Counted from the first letter of the stretch, positions 26,795-36,215 are shown. The stretch is 64,000 bases of DNA from Sulfidibacter corallicola (GCF_017498545.1 NZ_CP071793.1:8116256-8180255), one strand, 5' to 3'. Program-made: numbers and translations. Notes: generated from the letters alone by a model not told the origin.

Positions 26795-27494
26795 AGGGAC
26801 CCGCACTGAAAAGGTACCCTTTGCCGCGCACCGTCTTGATGAAGCGGTAGGGCGCCGTCGCGTCGTCGAGTTTTTTGCGCAGCACCGAGATGCGCATGTC
26901 GATCGCGCGGTCGAAATTTTGGTAGTGGCCGCCTTTGAGCGCGGCGTAGATTTCGTCTCTGGGGATGACTTCACCGGCACGGCGTGCGAGCAGCCAGAGC
27001 AGTTCGAATTCGGCTTCGGTGAGCTGCAGGGGCGCGCCGTCGAGCAGTGCCTCGCGTTGGCCGACGGCCAGGCGCAAATCGCCGAAGACCAGGTCTGGCG
27101 GACCCTGTGCCGCGATTTGGGTGGTGGCCGGGGCCGAGGCGCGCCGAAGCAGGGCGCGGATGCGGGCCTCCAGGACCCTTTTGCGAAAGGGTTTGGTCAA
27201 GTAGTCGTCGATGCCCAGGTCGAGCGCGCTGATTTCGTTGACGTCCGCCTGGCTGGCGGTCAGCATGAGAATGGGACCGGCGTAGGTGGGACGAACTCGG
27301 CGGCACACTTCCATGCCGTCGTAGCCTGGCAGCATCAGGTCGAGAACGACCAGGTCCGGGGTGTGTTCGTGGATCGCCTGCAGGCCGGCGGGCCCATTTT
27401 TTTCCCAATGGACTTGGAACCCCTTTCCCTCGAGAAAGAATTTCAGCAAGCCGCCCATGCGTTCGTCGTCTTCGACCAGGACCAAATGCGTCAA
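26787..27494 (-). CDS. OmpR/RstA-family response regulator
   Basis: The 235-residue protein has a receiver domain (acidic pair VEDD, phospho-acceptor Asp52 in VVLDLMLPG, Thr/Ser switch in LMLTAS, Lys101 in YLTKPF) and a C-terminal winged-helix DNA-binding domain ending RAIDMRISVLRKKLDD and IKTVRGKGYLFSAG. It is the first gene of a two-gene unit with the histidine kinase, overlapping it by eight bases. It should bind direct-repeat operators and control transcription; its targets are not visible here. Confidence 0.94.
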   Translation of the reverse strand: MTHLVLVEDDERMGGLLKFFLEGKGFQVHWEKNGPAGLQAIHEHTPDLVVLDLMLPGYDGMEVCRRVRPTYAGPILMLTASQADVNEISALDLGIDDYLTKPFRKRVLEARIRALLRRASAPATTQIAAQGPPDLVFGDLRLAVGQREALLDGAPLQLTEAEFELLWLLARRAGEVIPRDEIYAALKGGHYQNFDRAIDMRISVLRKKLDDATAPYRFIKTVRGKGYLFSAGPYG

Positions 27495-28408
27495 GGAAGT
27501 CTCCGTGTTGTCGTCGGTGTTCGTTCTGGCGATCGAACAGGCCTCGATTGCGTTTTGTCGTGTGTGCCGCGTCGGGTATTGTACCCCGAGTTGACGGGGA
27601 GAGGCCTCCGGCGATCACCCGGGCCAGATCGGTTCAAAGGCCGCTGTGCGTGCCTTTTCCCAATGCCTTCAGCCATGGTCCACGCCATGTAGTTCCCGGA
27701 ACGAGAGTGAGACGTCGGGCAGGGCCGGTAAGGCAGGGCCGGTAAGGCATGGCCGGTAAGGCAGGGCCGGTAAGGCCGCCGGCCCGACCAATCGAAACAA
27801 CCCAAGCAACGACAATCAATTGCGCAAAAGAGCGAAGCCGATAACTTCCCTCGTCACGCCCAACGAAGGCGCAGGGCCCATAATCCCCGCATCATGAGAG
27901 GGGCGTCAGGCCTGTAGGTGGAGCAGCCTGCTCCACCAATCGAAGCAACCCCTTCATTGGTAACAGGTTACAGCATCGAGCGTAGCCCTAGTCTCCACTA
28001 GCTCTCCGTTTGTTGAAGTACCATCGTTCCCGGTTCCCGCATCACGAGGGAGACGTCGAGCCTGTAGGTTGGCCCGCTGGGCCGACGCGTCGAAGTAACT
28101 CAGGAAACAGAAGTGGGTTACGCCAAGGAGCGAAGCCGATAACTTCCCTCGTCACGCCGCAACGAAGTCGCATGGCCCATAATCCCCGCATCTCGAGAGC
28201 GACGTAAGGCCTGTAGGTGGAGCAGCCTGCTCCACCAATCGAAGCACGTGTCCTAAAACCAATCATTTGGCCTAACAGCGAAGCGGCTGACTTCCCAAGC
28301 CCGAAAAACAGGCTTCGCCTGCGCGTACTGCGCCCATGAAATGGCCTGCCCCAACCAAGCGAAACAGCCGAAACCCGACACATCAAAGCGAGCCCATCCA
28401 GGCGATCA
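27495..28408. repeat. hairpin repeat cluster 3 with a 14-bp tandem array (27721-27776)
   Basis: Four copies of AGGGCCGGTAAGGC (one with a single change) occupy 27721-27776. Units of the same hairpin family as at 1.7-5.2 kb follow in direct orientation. Their stems are GGTGGAGCAGCCTGCTCCACC at 27917-27937, TTGGCCCGCTGGGCCGA at about 28079-28095, and GGTGGAGCAGCCTGCTCCACC again near 28217-28237. Spacer sequences include GAGCGAAGCCGATAACTTCC and CCCGCATCATGAGAGGGGCG. No gene is supported in these 900 bases. Confidence 0.85.
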
Positions 28409-28430
28409 CCCGGCTTGGAACCAAACCGGG
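28409..28430 (-). terminator. hairpin just downstream of the amine oxidase gene
   Basis: CCCGGCTTGG and CCAAACCGGG can pair over nine to ten positions with one wobble and a minimal loop, about 20 bases after the minus-strand stop codon. No T run follows, so termination activity is only likely, not certain. Confidence 0.45.
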
Positions 28431-28451
28431 GCGATCCTGGCTGGGCACGCC

Positions 28452-30533
28452 TCAGGGTTGCTCGATGGGCAGCGCCTTGGCCATCGAGGGCTCGCCGAAG
28501 TTGTTGAACACGAATCCGGTTCCCGCGAGCATTTGGTTGTCGCTGGTGGCGACGATCGCCGCATCCTGGGGGATGGGCCCCTCGAAAATGTCGCTCAGGA
28601 CCTTGGCGAAGGGGCGATTGTCGGTCAGTTCGATGGTCGCCGCGTCGTGGGCACCCTGCTCGTTGTGGAGCGACAAGGTCACCCGGGTCACGCCGCTCGC
28701 CTGCGGTGCGGTCAGCACGATGGCGGCGTTCTCGCTACCTGGCACGTACCCGAAAAGCAATTGTCGCGACAACTCTTCCGCGTTGACGGCCCCGGTTTGA
28801 GCGGGAGATCGGCCGCTGGCGGCGCCGCGGTTGAACGTCAGGAACGAGGCGTGTACGTCGGGGTCCGGAGAGGAGACCGCGAGGCTGTAACCGGTCAACT
28901 CGGCAAAGATGTCGCCACTCTCGGCGGCGTAAAGGCCGTTGGCGGGAACCTCGACGTCGATGGCGCGCGAGGTTTGGTCCTGATCTCGAGGCACCGCGGT
29001 CAACTGCACCGAAACGGGATGGTCGTTGTGGTTGAAAATGGCGACCCGACTGGTCCAATCCTCGTTGTTCACCACCCAGGGGATCACTTGGCGCAGGGTC
29101 TTGAGCGGCGGCAGGGCGCTGATGCGATCGGCTTCCCGAATACCCGACATGTAGGCTCCGTGCACGGTGGCGGAGTGGGTGCGGTGGGTCGCCTCGCCCG
29201 CGAAAAAGACCTTGTTCTCGAGCGGTGCGGCCAGTGTTTCGCGATCCTGGCTGCTGCTGCCGAGTCGATGATAGGAGTAGGAACCCAGGGTGTAGGGGTT
29301 CGAATCCCAACGGGTGACCAGGTAGCCGTCGGGTTCGGGGAACGCGGGATCGTAGCTTTCGCGAATGGTGGCCAGCACGCGGCCGACCATTTGCGCGTCG
29401 GTTTCGCTTTCGATACGGCGCGCGAAATCCGCATAGGTGAACGCGAGCAGGGTGTTGGTGCCGGTGATGTGGCGCATGTTGAGCAGCGCCAGTTCTTCGT
29501 TCTTTTCGGCGCTCATGTAGGCGACGTTCTCGGTGGTGAACGGCCAGGGGGTGGCCGCGTCGTAATGCAGCACGATTTTGTTGAGGACGCCCATGCCCAG
29601 GCGCTCCATGCTTTGCAGCTTGCTGGCCGGCAGCGCGGGCGTGAATTGGATGCCGCCGGATTTCAGGACACCCAGGGAAACGGTGACCACCGCGTAGTCC
29701 GCGTGAAAGGTGCCCTGGTTGGTGGTGACGGCAACGCCGGAGCCGGCGTAATCCACGGCGCTGACCCAATGACCGGTGCGAATGTCCAGGCCTTTGGCCA
29801 GCGGCTCGATCAGTTGATGATAGCCGCCGGGGAAGACGACTTCGTCGCCCGGGAACTGTTCTGCATCGCGATAGGCCAGAAGGGAGACGTCGTCGAGATT
29901 GGCGGCGATCCCGCCGGTGATGTTGCTGGCGACCAGGAAGTCGAAGATGCGTCGCTCGCGCGGTGTCAGATCTTCACCTTCGATCGCCATGTTGAACGCC
30001 TGCTGGATGGTCACGTCGTTTTCGAGTGTGAAGGCAAGCATGAAGACCCGCTCCAGGACCCCTTGGAACTCGCTTTCGAAACGCGCCAATTCTGCATCGG
30101 TGATCGGGGTGCCGTCGGCCTCGAAGGCGCGGGCGTCTTCATCATCGGTTGCGTGGCGCTGCACGCCATGGGTGTCGGCGAGTGCGGTGAGCGGGTTGCC
30201 GTCGATGCCGTGAATCCAGGAAGCGCCCAGATCCATGGGCACGCCGAGGTCGTTGTTGGTGTAGACGCGGCCACCGATGCGGTCGGAGCCTTCGAGCACG
30301 GTGACGGTGTAGCCGCGATCGTGTAGCGCATCGGCCGCGGAGAGGCCGGCCATGCCGGCGCCGATGACGATGACCCGTCCTTCGCGTTTGGCGTCTGGTT
30401 TGGGCTCGGCGCTGCTCGGCCGACCGCCGAAGAGGGCGAGAAACGATACGGACAGGAGAACCAGGGCAAAGGTGAAGGCGCCGCGCTTCCTCGCGTTGCG
30501 CCGTATCGGTGGAATGTCTGTTTGGGGTCGCAT
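28452..30533 (-). CDS. exported flavin-dependent amine oxidase
   Basis: The 693-residue protein starts at ATG 30533 with GGAGGTAATC directly before it. Residues about 10-45 form a signal segment with Arg-Arg (IRRNARKRG) before a hydrophobic core, possibly a Tat signal since the enzyme binds FAD. The FAD-binding start VIVIGAGMAGLSAADALHDR with GSDRIGGRV, and the closing VFFAGEATHRTHSATVHGAY, identify the monoamine oxidase/LSD1-like superfamily. Members oxidise amines, polyamines or L-amino acids, releasing hydrogen peroxide. The last 190 residues are an extra region not found in ordinary amine oxidases. It has a segment (VNNEDWTSRVAIFN) like the C-terminal modules of the beta-propeller protein at 5335-9027. 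The substrate is unknown. Confidence 0.87.
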   Translation of the reverse strand: MRPQTDIPPIRRNARKRGAFTFALVLLSVSFLALFGGRPSSAEPKPDAKREGRVIVIGAGMAGLSAADALHDRGYTVTVLEGSDRIGGRVYTNNDLGVPMDLGASWIHGIDGNPLTALADTHGVQRHATDDEDARAFEADGTPITDAELARFESEFQGVLERVFMLAFTLENDVTIQQAFNMAIEGEDLTPRERRIFDFLVASNITGGIAANLDDVSLLAYRDAEQFPGDEVVFPGGYHQLIEPLAKGLDIRTGHWVSAVDYAGSGVAVTTNQGTFHADYAVVTVSLGVLKSGGIQFTPALPASKLQSMERLGMGVLNKIVLHYDAATPWPFTTENVAYMSAEKNEELALLNMRHITGTNTLLAFTYADFARRIESETDAQMVGRVLATIRESYDPAFPEPDGYLVTRWDSNPYTLGSYSYHRLGSSSQDRETLAAPLENKVFFAGEATHRTHSATVHGAYMSGIREADRISALPPLKTLRQVIPWVVNNEDWTSRVAIFNHNDHPVSVQLTAVPRDQDQTSRAIDVEVPANGLYAAESGDIFAELTGYSLAVSSPDPDVHASFLTFNRGAASGRSPAQTGAVNAEELSRQLLFGYVPGSENAAIVLTAPQASGVTRVTLSLHNEQGAHDAATIELTDNRPFAKVLSDIFEGPIPQDAAIVATSDNQMLAGTGFVFNNFGEPSMAKALPIEQP

Positions 30534-31082
30534 GATTACCTCCGGAACGAATTTCGGAGTCGGTAGGGTGTCTCTGAGTCGTGCTGGGAACCGCTCCGCG
30601 ACCTGAAAAGTACGCCGCAACCCCAAATGTCTCAAGATGGCTTACAAACTCTTACGAACGGCGCTGTGCCACCACGCGCGCAGGGCCCTGCCGGTGATAG
30701 TCATGCACAAGGTATTTGGTTGTCGCTAGTTGTGTGTGTCTGTCTCGCGTCGGAGATCGAGGAAGCCAATTCGGGGTCGGTTCAACCCGAGCTGGATCTT
30801 GCCGTCGCCGAAATGAATCACGAAGCCAGGAAGAGAGGAAACCGGAAAGTGCCGCGCGAGGCGAACCGAGTGTGCATCCATTCCTGGTTTCCGTCGTTCC
30901 TGGGTTCCTGCTTGATTGCCCGGATGAGACGCCCGCTCCCATTGGAATCCTCATGGCGAGAAATCGTCGTGACAGGTGGGTGCAACGCGTTTTGTTTATG
31001 TGGCTTGTGGTTGACGCAAAAGCACTGATAATAGAAATGATTGTCCGGAAAAGGAACTCCCGGTTTCCTGGTTATCGGTGAA
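30534..31082. repeat. intergenic with 165-bp dispersed repeat, copy A (30769-30933)
   Basis: The 165-base element starts ATTCGGGGTCGGTTCAACCC and ends near CCGGATGAGACGCC. It recurs at 35014-35178 and 36315-36479, the three copies being equally long. It contains internal inverted arms (CCAGGAAG... and ...CTTCCTGG-like segments around CATTCCTGGTTTCCG). Nothing else in these 550 bases looks coding. A weak hairpin with AGGAA/TTCCT arms at about 31047-31070 lies after the stop of the gene at 31083. Confidence 0.85.
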
Positions 31083-32621
31083 TCAGGGAGGGCAGGCTTG
31101 AAACTGTCCCATATCCAGCTCTTGCCCAGAAGGAGTGTAAGTAACGTACCTTTCAGAGGGCTGACAAGCGATATTTTGGGTCGCGAGAGAAAAGCGTGTG
31201 TCCGAATCCTGAGTCGAGTCGCGGTTCGTGAGATATCCAGTGCAACTGAGAATGATGTCGGCGGCCTGCCCATTGGCTGGGTGGTTCAAAATAAAGCTGA
31301 AATGAATGTCGAATCCAACGGGGTGGCCGGCGCCGAGGTACATGACCTCGGCACCTTTTGCCAACCAGACACCCTCAACTTGGACTAAATCCGAAGTGTC
31401 GGTATAGGGCGCCGAAAACAGATCGTTGCCATCGACCTGGCCAGAAAAGGCACCCGCGACCAGGAGCACGGTTTCCGCACGACCGGAAATATGTGCTGCG
31501 CCAAGGGGTTCGCCTTGATCATCTACGGAGACCTGAAAACCCATATCATGGGTTGTGGGGATCCTTAGTCGGAAACGCGAGTATTTGTGTACCCCACGGC
31601 CTTGGCCACATATGGAATGGGCCACGAAGTTGCCGCCGGCAGTAACCCAGGGAGTGTCATCAGAGCAGGTCGATACATAAACCGGCTCTGCGTTCGATAT
31701 GTGCGTATCACAGTCGAAGGAGAATCCGCGGCCGATAAAAATACCTTCCGGGAGAGGTGTCCCATTCCATCCGGACAACTGCAGGGGAAAGACTCTCCCT
31801 TGGGGAAACGTCGCGGGTGACGAGATTGTCTGTAGCTCATCCAAGGGCCCTCTCCAAGCGGTCGGATTCAAATTCAAACCGGACACACTCTGGGGCTCGG
31901 GTAAGGCGCGCAGTGTGGAATTACTCAGATTCGTGCAGAGCATCAGGCTCACTGCATCCGGATAATCATGTTCCATAACTTCCAGGTTCCGGGTGGCGAA
32001 TGGAAGATTGGCGAGACCATCTGCAAATGCATCATGATGTCTTTCCCAGCCTTCACTTGCAGGAACTCCCAAGACCATTTCCACGGCATGTTCCGGGGAT
32101 GGCGGTTTCAATGCATCACCGATGCGAAGCCACGTCGAAGAAGAGTGCGAAACGCGAAACCAAATGCTGTCTTCGCCGGCGACCCACCGAACCACACTCA
32201 ACGTATCTCCAGGAGCGGCGACGGTCATCTCGGGTGACTGGCCCGAATATCGAAGCATCAAGGGTAGGTACACCTCAGCCAAATCCAAGCCGATCCGATC
32301 CGCTTCGGCTTGATTGACTTCCGTGCGGCACAACCGCGCCTTTTTCTGCAATTGGAATTTCAAATAGATGGGTGTTTCAGGGCTGGCCGAAGAAAAATCG
32401 TCAGCTTCGAAGGAGAAAAAGATGATTCCATTTTGTTCGCAGGAGCCAGCTATGAACACTGGGTTTACGGTTTGGCGCATTTTTATTCCTGCATGTATTC
32501 GACTTGGTTGACTCACCATCATGATGGCGCATATCCAGGTCAATATCCCCGATAGGGGAATTTTCGACATGTTGCCGATTCTGGCCTTCATCTTTGTCGA
32601 CGATTTCGTCTCGAGTATCAT
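31083..32621 (-). CDS. exported protein of unknown function, paralog of the upstream gene
   Basis: The 512-residue protein has a signal peptide in its first 45 residues (ILTWICAIMMVSQPSRIHAG). The mature part starts with a segment (FFSFEADDFSSASPETPIYL) that is clearly related to the upstream neighbour (ISGDDFAAASPEAPIYLRIS). So are YLPLMLRYSG/YLPIQLATRG and a later LMLCTNLSNSTL/LLCVNPKDSTL. It is rich in Ser/Thr and beta-strand patterns, with paired Cys, as in secreted adhesin-like proteins. The leucine-rich C-terminus of the neighbour is absent. GAGGA lies upstream of the ATG and the gap to the neighbour is nine bases, so they share a transcript. Its base composition looks lower in G+C than the flanks. 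No known family is recognised. Confidence 0.72.
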   Translation of the reverse strand: MILETKSSTKMKARIGNMSKIPLSGILTWICAIMMVSQPSRIHAGIKMRQTVNPVFIAGSCEQNGIIFFSFEADDFSSASPETPIYLKFQLQKKARLCRTEVNQAEADRIGLDLAEVYLPLMLRYSGQSPEMTVAAPGDTLSVVRWVAGEDSIWFRVSHSSSTWLRIGDALKPPSPEHAVEMVLGVPASEGWERHHDAFADGLANLPFATRNLEVMEHDYPDAVSLMLCTNLSNSTLRALPEPQSVSGLNLNPTAWRGPLDELQTISSPATFPQGRVFPLQLSGWNGTPLPEGIFIGRGFSFDCDTHISNAEPVYVSTCSDDTPWVTAGGNFVAHSICGQGRGVHKYSRFRLRIPTTHDMGFQVSVDDQGEPLGAAHISGRAETVLLVAGAFSGQVDGNDLFSAPYTDTSDLVQVEGVWLAKGAEVMYLGAGHPVGFDIHFSFILNHPANGQAADIILSCTGYLTNRDSTQDSDTRFSLATQNIACQPSERYVTYTPSGQELDMGQFQACPP

Positions 32622-32630
32622 GGTTTTTCC

Positions 32631-34607
32631 TCATTCACATTCAAGTGGGTATTGCGGCAACAGATGAGCGCCATCGCGCTGTAGCGATATCATGTCTAGA
32701 ACCGAATACCCTCCTTGTTCCGCCCACCTGGCTATTGTGGTCACAAAGGGTCGATCGCCTTGCCGCTGGTAGTTCAATGTGGCGTTGAATTGGTCGGCTC
32801 TGGCCTGCAAGATACTCAGTTGCTCGCAGGCTCTCGAGTTCAAGTAGTTCTCTTCGAGTAGGATGCGGTCCTCGGACGAATCTCCCACGGCAGGATTGTC
32901 GGCCAATGGAACCAAGTCGCGGATGCGATTGCCGAACAGTTCCAACACCCTCAAATGCGGCAGCTCATCGAGATCTTCGAGGGACGTAATTTTGTTGTTC
33001 CCAGCCAGCAGTGTATGGAGATTCGAGAATTCGGCCAGACCTGTCAACTGGCGTACACCCTGGCCACTGACGTCGATAGCATCGACCAAAGGGGCCTCCT
33101 CGAAATCCAAAACTCCGTTTTGGTTTAAATCAAAATGAGAAAGCAAGTACGTACGCAGAGCCGAGTCTTGAATGACGACGCTCTGGCAACGTTCGAATCG
33201 GCCACGCTCGGGCCATGGGATTTGGGGGGATCTGAAGAACTGGGTGCCACACCATGCCGGTTGTTCCGATCCTTGGAAGTCCGGGTCCAAATCGGTCGTC
33301 GTTTCGCGCATTACCGGTCTTGCCTCCAATCGGAAATAGGGGGTATCGGAAAAGTCGAGGTGGGGAGTCCACATGACACAGGCGAGCGTGCCTTCCAGGG
33401 CTTCAGGTGAGTCTTGGCTGCGGTAGCGGACTTCCACGGACTTTGCCAGGTATTGTCCCTCGTCTCCGATGATGGGGCCCTCCGAATAGGGAGCGCTTAT
33501 GTCCAACGAGCTGGTCAACGACTCAGGATCGACCAAAAAGGTCCCTTCGCGGCCGGAGGCACTGAAGCCGTCGATGAGGTTTTGGTTTTCATCGACGAGA
33601 ACGCGAAATCCCGATTGTTCTGCGCTTCCCAAGGTCAACCTGAGGCGGGTTCCACTCTTGATGGGTCTGCTGGAAAGGTCCGTAACCCTGAATTGTGCGT
33701 CGTGTCGAAGGGAATAAAGCCCGAAATCATCTTGATTTTCGGGACACATTTCGACACTTTGAGAGCTTATGGCGGTCAATTCGAGTTCCGCACCGAGTGG
33801 AGAATCAATCAACTGGCCGAGCGAAGTATCTGGTCCACCATCAATCTCCAGCTCCGGACCCAGGTCGATATAGAAAGAGGTGGTGATGCCGATAGTCTGT
33901 TGGTCAAAAAAGGTAAAATTTGCAAATTCCAGTGACGCATCTGTCGAAGGACTCGTGGTGGACAAGGTACTGTCTTTCGGATTCACGCAGAGCAATGTAG
34001 ATAGCGTGTCACCTTTTCCCATATGCTCCAGGTCGCGAACGGGTGCCGGAAGATTCGCGTTTTCCTCGCGGAAGTGGGGCTCGGTGATCAACCAATGGGT
34101 GGCGGCGGCCAGCCCGAGGTCGATCCGAACAGGATGTTCGGCTGTTGGGCTCTGTGGACCATTGGGGCCATTGATCCAACTTGTGGAGGACCATCGGATG
34201 GCCAGCCAGACTTCACTCTCGTTTTTTCGCCACCGAATGATGGAGACCGAATCGGCAGGAGCATGGATGCCATAACCGGCCCCGCGTGTTGCAAGCTGGA
34301 TGGGCAGATAGATCGGGCGATGGATCAATGGCCACGAGGGTTGGTCGATATCCACAAGAGTGTGGTTCAATCTACTTCCCTTGGTGAAAGAAATACGGAG
34401 ATAGATCGGCGCCTCGGGGGAGGCAGCGGCGAAGTCGTCACCAGAGATCTCGAAGATCATAGGTGAAACCGGATTGTGGCTGTGGTCCGAGAAAAAATTT
34501 GGAATTTGGGTGTGAACTCGGAATTCGGAATAGGCATCCAGGCCCCATGAAAGGAGACTCAGGGCAAAGAGGAGATGAAATTGAACGATTCGGGGAAAGG
34601 GTTTCAT
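32631..34607 (-). CDS. exported protein with C-terminal leucine-rich repeats
   Basis: The 658-residue protein begins with a signal peptide (MKPFPRIVQFHLLFALSLLS, then GLDAYS). About 430 residues match the layout of the downstream paralog. A segment DLNQNGVLDFEEAPLVDAID at about 515-535 looks like an EF-hand/dockerin-type calcium loop. It is followed by leucine-rich repeats of the SDS22/internalin style (LTGLAEFSNLHTLLAGNNKI, LEDLDELPHLRVLELFGNRI, RDLVPLADNP) and a Cys-containing cap. Such proteins usually bind partners at the cell surface. It is the first gene of a two-gene unit. The function is unknown, and the pair may be acquired, given its visibly lower G+C. Confidence 0.75.
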   Translation of the reverse strand: MKPFPRIVQFHLLFALSLLSWGLDAYSEFRVHTQIPNFFSDHSHNPVSPMIFEISGDDFAAASPEAPIYLRISFTKGSRLNHTLVDIDQPSWPLIHRPIYLPIQLATRGAGYGIHAPADSVSIIRWRKNESEVWLAIRWSSTSWINGPNGPQSPTAEHPVRIDLGLAAATHWLITEPHFREENANLPAPVRDLEHMGKGDTLSTLLCVNPKDSTLSTTSPSTDASLEFANFTFFDQQTIGITTSFYIDLGPELEIDGGPDTSLGQLIDSPLGAELELTAISSQSVEMCPENQDDFGLYSLRHDAQFRVTDLSSRPIKSGTRLRLTLGSAEQSGFRVLVDENQNLIDGFSASGREGTFLVDPESLTSSLDISAPYSEGPIIGDEGQYLAKSVEVRYRSQDSPEALEGTLACVMWTPHLDFSDTPYFRLEARPVMRETTTDLDPDFQGSEQPAWCGTQFFRSPQIPWPERGRFERCQSVVIQDSALRTYLLSHFDLNQNGVLDFEEAPLVDAIDVSGQGVRQLTGLAEFSNLHTLLAGNNKITSLEDLDELPHLRVLELFGNRIRDLVPLADNPAVGDSSEDRILLEENYLNSRACEQLSILQARADQFNATLNYQRQGDRPFVTTIARWAEQGGYSVLDMISLQRDGAHLLPQYPLECE

Positions 34608-35270
34608 AAGAAACTACCTCGATACTCGGGAGTAGTTTTGTCGAAATGCCCAAAAGGCCTTTCGGTTGGGAGACCTTGGATAGGCAAGAGTGAACAAGCA
34701 AATGTCGCGATCGATTTGTCTGCAAGCCGTGGGTAATCCAACATTCCGAATTAAGATGAGGCCTGGCTGCAGGGGGAACCTCACTTCCAAGACGCTACCG
34801 TTGGATCCATTTCTGTGGACGCCTCGGTTATGCTGTGAATTATATGTCTTTTTGGTGTCTTTGTGGCGTCTTTCGTGTGTCTTTATGCGTTTTTTTATTC
34901 GTTGACCACTGGGTTCGTTGAAAGTTCAATGGCTTCAGATCTTTGAAGAAAGCGTACACAGCATGCTCGATTCAAGGATTTGTGAATACCTGCACCAGGT
35001 AGGGGATCGAGAGATTCGGGGTCGGTTCAACCCGGGCGGGGTCTTGCCGGCGCCGAAATGAATCACGAAGCCAGGAAGGGAGGAAGCCGGAAAGTGCCGC
35101 CCGAGGCGAACCGAATGCGCATCCATTCCTGGTTTCCGTCGTTCCTGGGTTCCTGCTTGATTGTCCGGATGAGGCGCCAACCTCCCATCCAATTGGAGAT
35201 CTCCGGCATCAACAAGGGATGGCGAGTATGTTAGGTTAGGAAAGGGCACGATGTCAGCGAGGGTGAAAAC
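34608..35270. repeat. intergenic with 165-bp dispersed repeat, copy B (35014-35178)
   Basis: Copy B matches copies A (30769) and C (36315). The stretch at about 34840-34905 is a run of short GTCTTTNTGGTGTCTTTGTG-like phrases resembling the CACGAA-type repeats seen around 46 and 62 kb, in reverse. Promoters for the divergent flanking genes must lie here; none can be named. No gene is supported. Confidence 0.85.
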
Positions 35271-36215
35271 ATGATTGACTTCCATCCTATCTTCGACCCA
35301 AGCGATTTCTGGAGATTTTTAAGTCCTGGCGTCTTGACCATGGGTTGTGACAACAGTGCTTTCGAAGAGGAAAAACCGGCCCATACCGTGCGCATTACCG
35401 AAGGTTTTTGGATGGGGCGATACCCGGTTACAAACGCTGAGTTTCAACGATTTATTGACTCAGGCGGCTATGAGGAACAAGCATATTGGTCGGAAGAGGG
35501 TTGGCGATGGCTTCATTTGAAGCAAGATGATTTTCAGGAATGGCTCGGGCAAATCGTCGAAAAGCACGAGGATGCGTTCGGACACTTTTTCAAGACCTAT
35601 GATTCCAAGTGGTTGCGGTCAGACGTCAGACCGAAGTTTCGCCGCAACAGCGACTATAACGGCGGCCTCCAGCCGGTCGTCGGGGTCAACTGGCTGGAGG
35701 CGAATGCGTTCTGCAAGTGGTTGTCCAGCAACCTGGATCACGGTTACAAGGCCGTCCTGCCAACGGAAGCACAATGGGAATGGGCCGCAAAAGGCGAGCA
35801 AAACCGAGCATTTCCCTGGGGCAACGAACCACTGGACATTGTCGAAATTGGCTGTGACGCGTATTCAAAGCCCTCCGAATTGGTGAACTGCAATCTCGAG
35901 GTAGGCAGGACGACACCGGTCGATCACTACCCTAAAGGGCAAACCCCTGAAGGAATCCAAGATCTGTTGGGAAACGTTTGGGAATGGTGCCTCGACTCAG
36001 GGTCCGAGGACGTTGATCAAGAGCGGCTCGAGGGTGTAGAAAACCCGCTCGAAGAAGCTGACACGGTCGGTCGACCCCTTCGCGGTGGGTCATGGGAGCT
36101 TGACGTAGATTACATAAGTATCACATCTCGAGACTACCTGCCGCGTTGGTTTAGTTACAGTAACATCGGATTTCGCTGTTGCGTCACACTCGAAAAACCA
36201 GACGAAAACGCTTAG
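35271..36215 (+). CDS. formylglycine-generating-enzyme-fold (SUMF1/FGE-sulfatase) protein, probably non-catalytic
   Basis: The 314-residue protein shows FGE-sulfatase domain landmarks in order: MGCDNSAFEEEKPAHTV, GRYPVTNAEFQRFI, PVVGVNWLEANAFCKWL, LPTEAQWEWAAKGE, FPWGNE, LLGNVWEWCLD, RPLRGGSW and IGFRCC. True FGEs have two active-site cysteines in the segment between GGSW and GFR that bind copper. Here that segment (ELDVDYISITSRDYLPRWFS) lacks both, so catalysis of Cys-to-formylglycine conversion is unlikely. Homologs of this type act as binding or regulatory domains or in iron-dependent ergothioneine-like enzymes. No signal peptide is seen. GAGGG precedes the ATG. It stands alone between two repeat copies. 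Confidence 0.85.
   Translation: MIDFHPIFDPSDFWRFLSPGVLTMGCDNSAFEEEKPAHTVRITEGFWMGRYPVTNAEFQRFIDSGGYEEQAYWSEEGWRWLHLKQDDFQEWLGQIVEKHEDAFGHFFKTYDSKWLRSDVRPKFRRNSDYNGGLQPVVGVNWLEANAFCKWLSSNLDHGYKAVLPTEAQWEWAAKGEQNRAFPWGNEPLDIVEIGCDAYSKPSELVNCNLEVGRTTPVDHYPKGQTPEGIQDLLGNVWEWCLDSGSEDVDQERLEGVENPLEEADTVGRPLRGGSWELDVDYISITSRDYLPRWFSYSNIGFRCCVTLEKPDENA

Noticed and set aside
28341..30326. 661-codon open frame opposite the amine oxidase
   Set aside because: Antisense shadow of the recognised FAD enzyme, without motifs.
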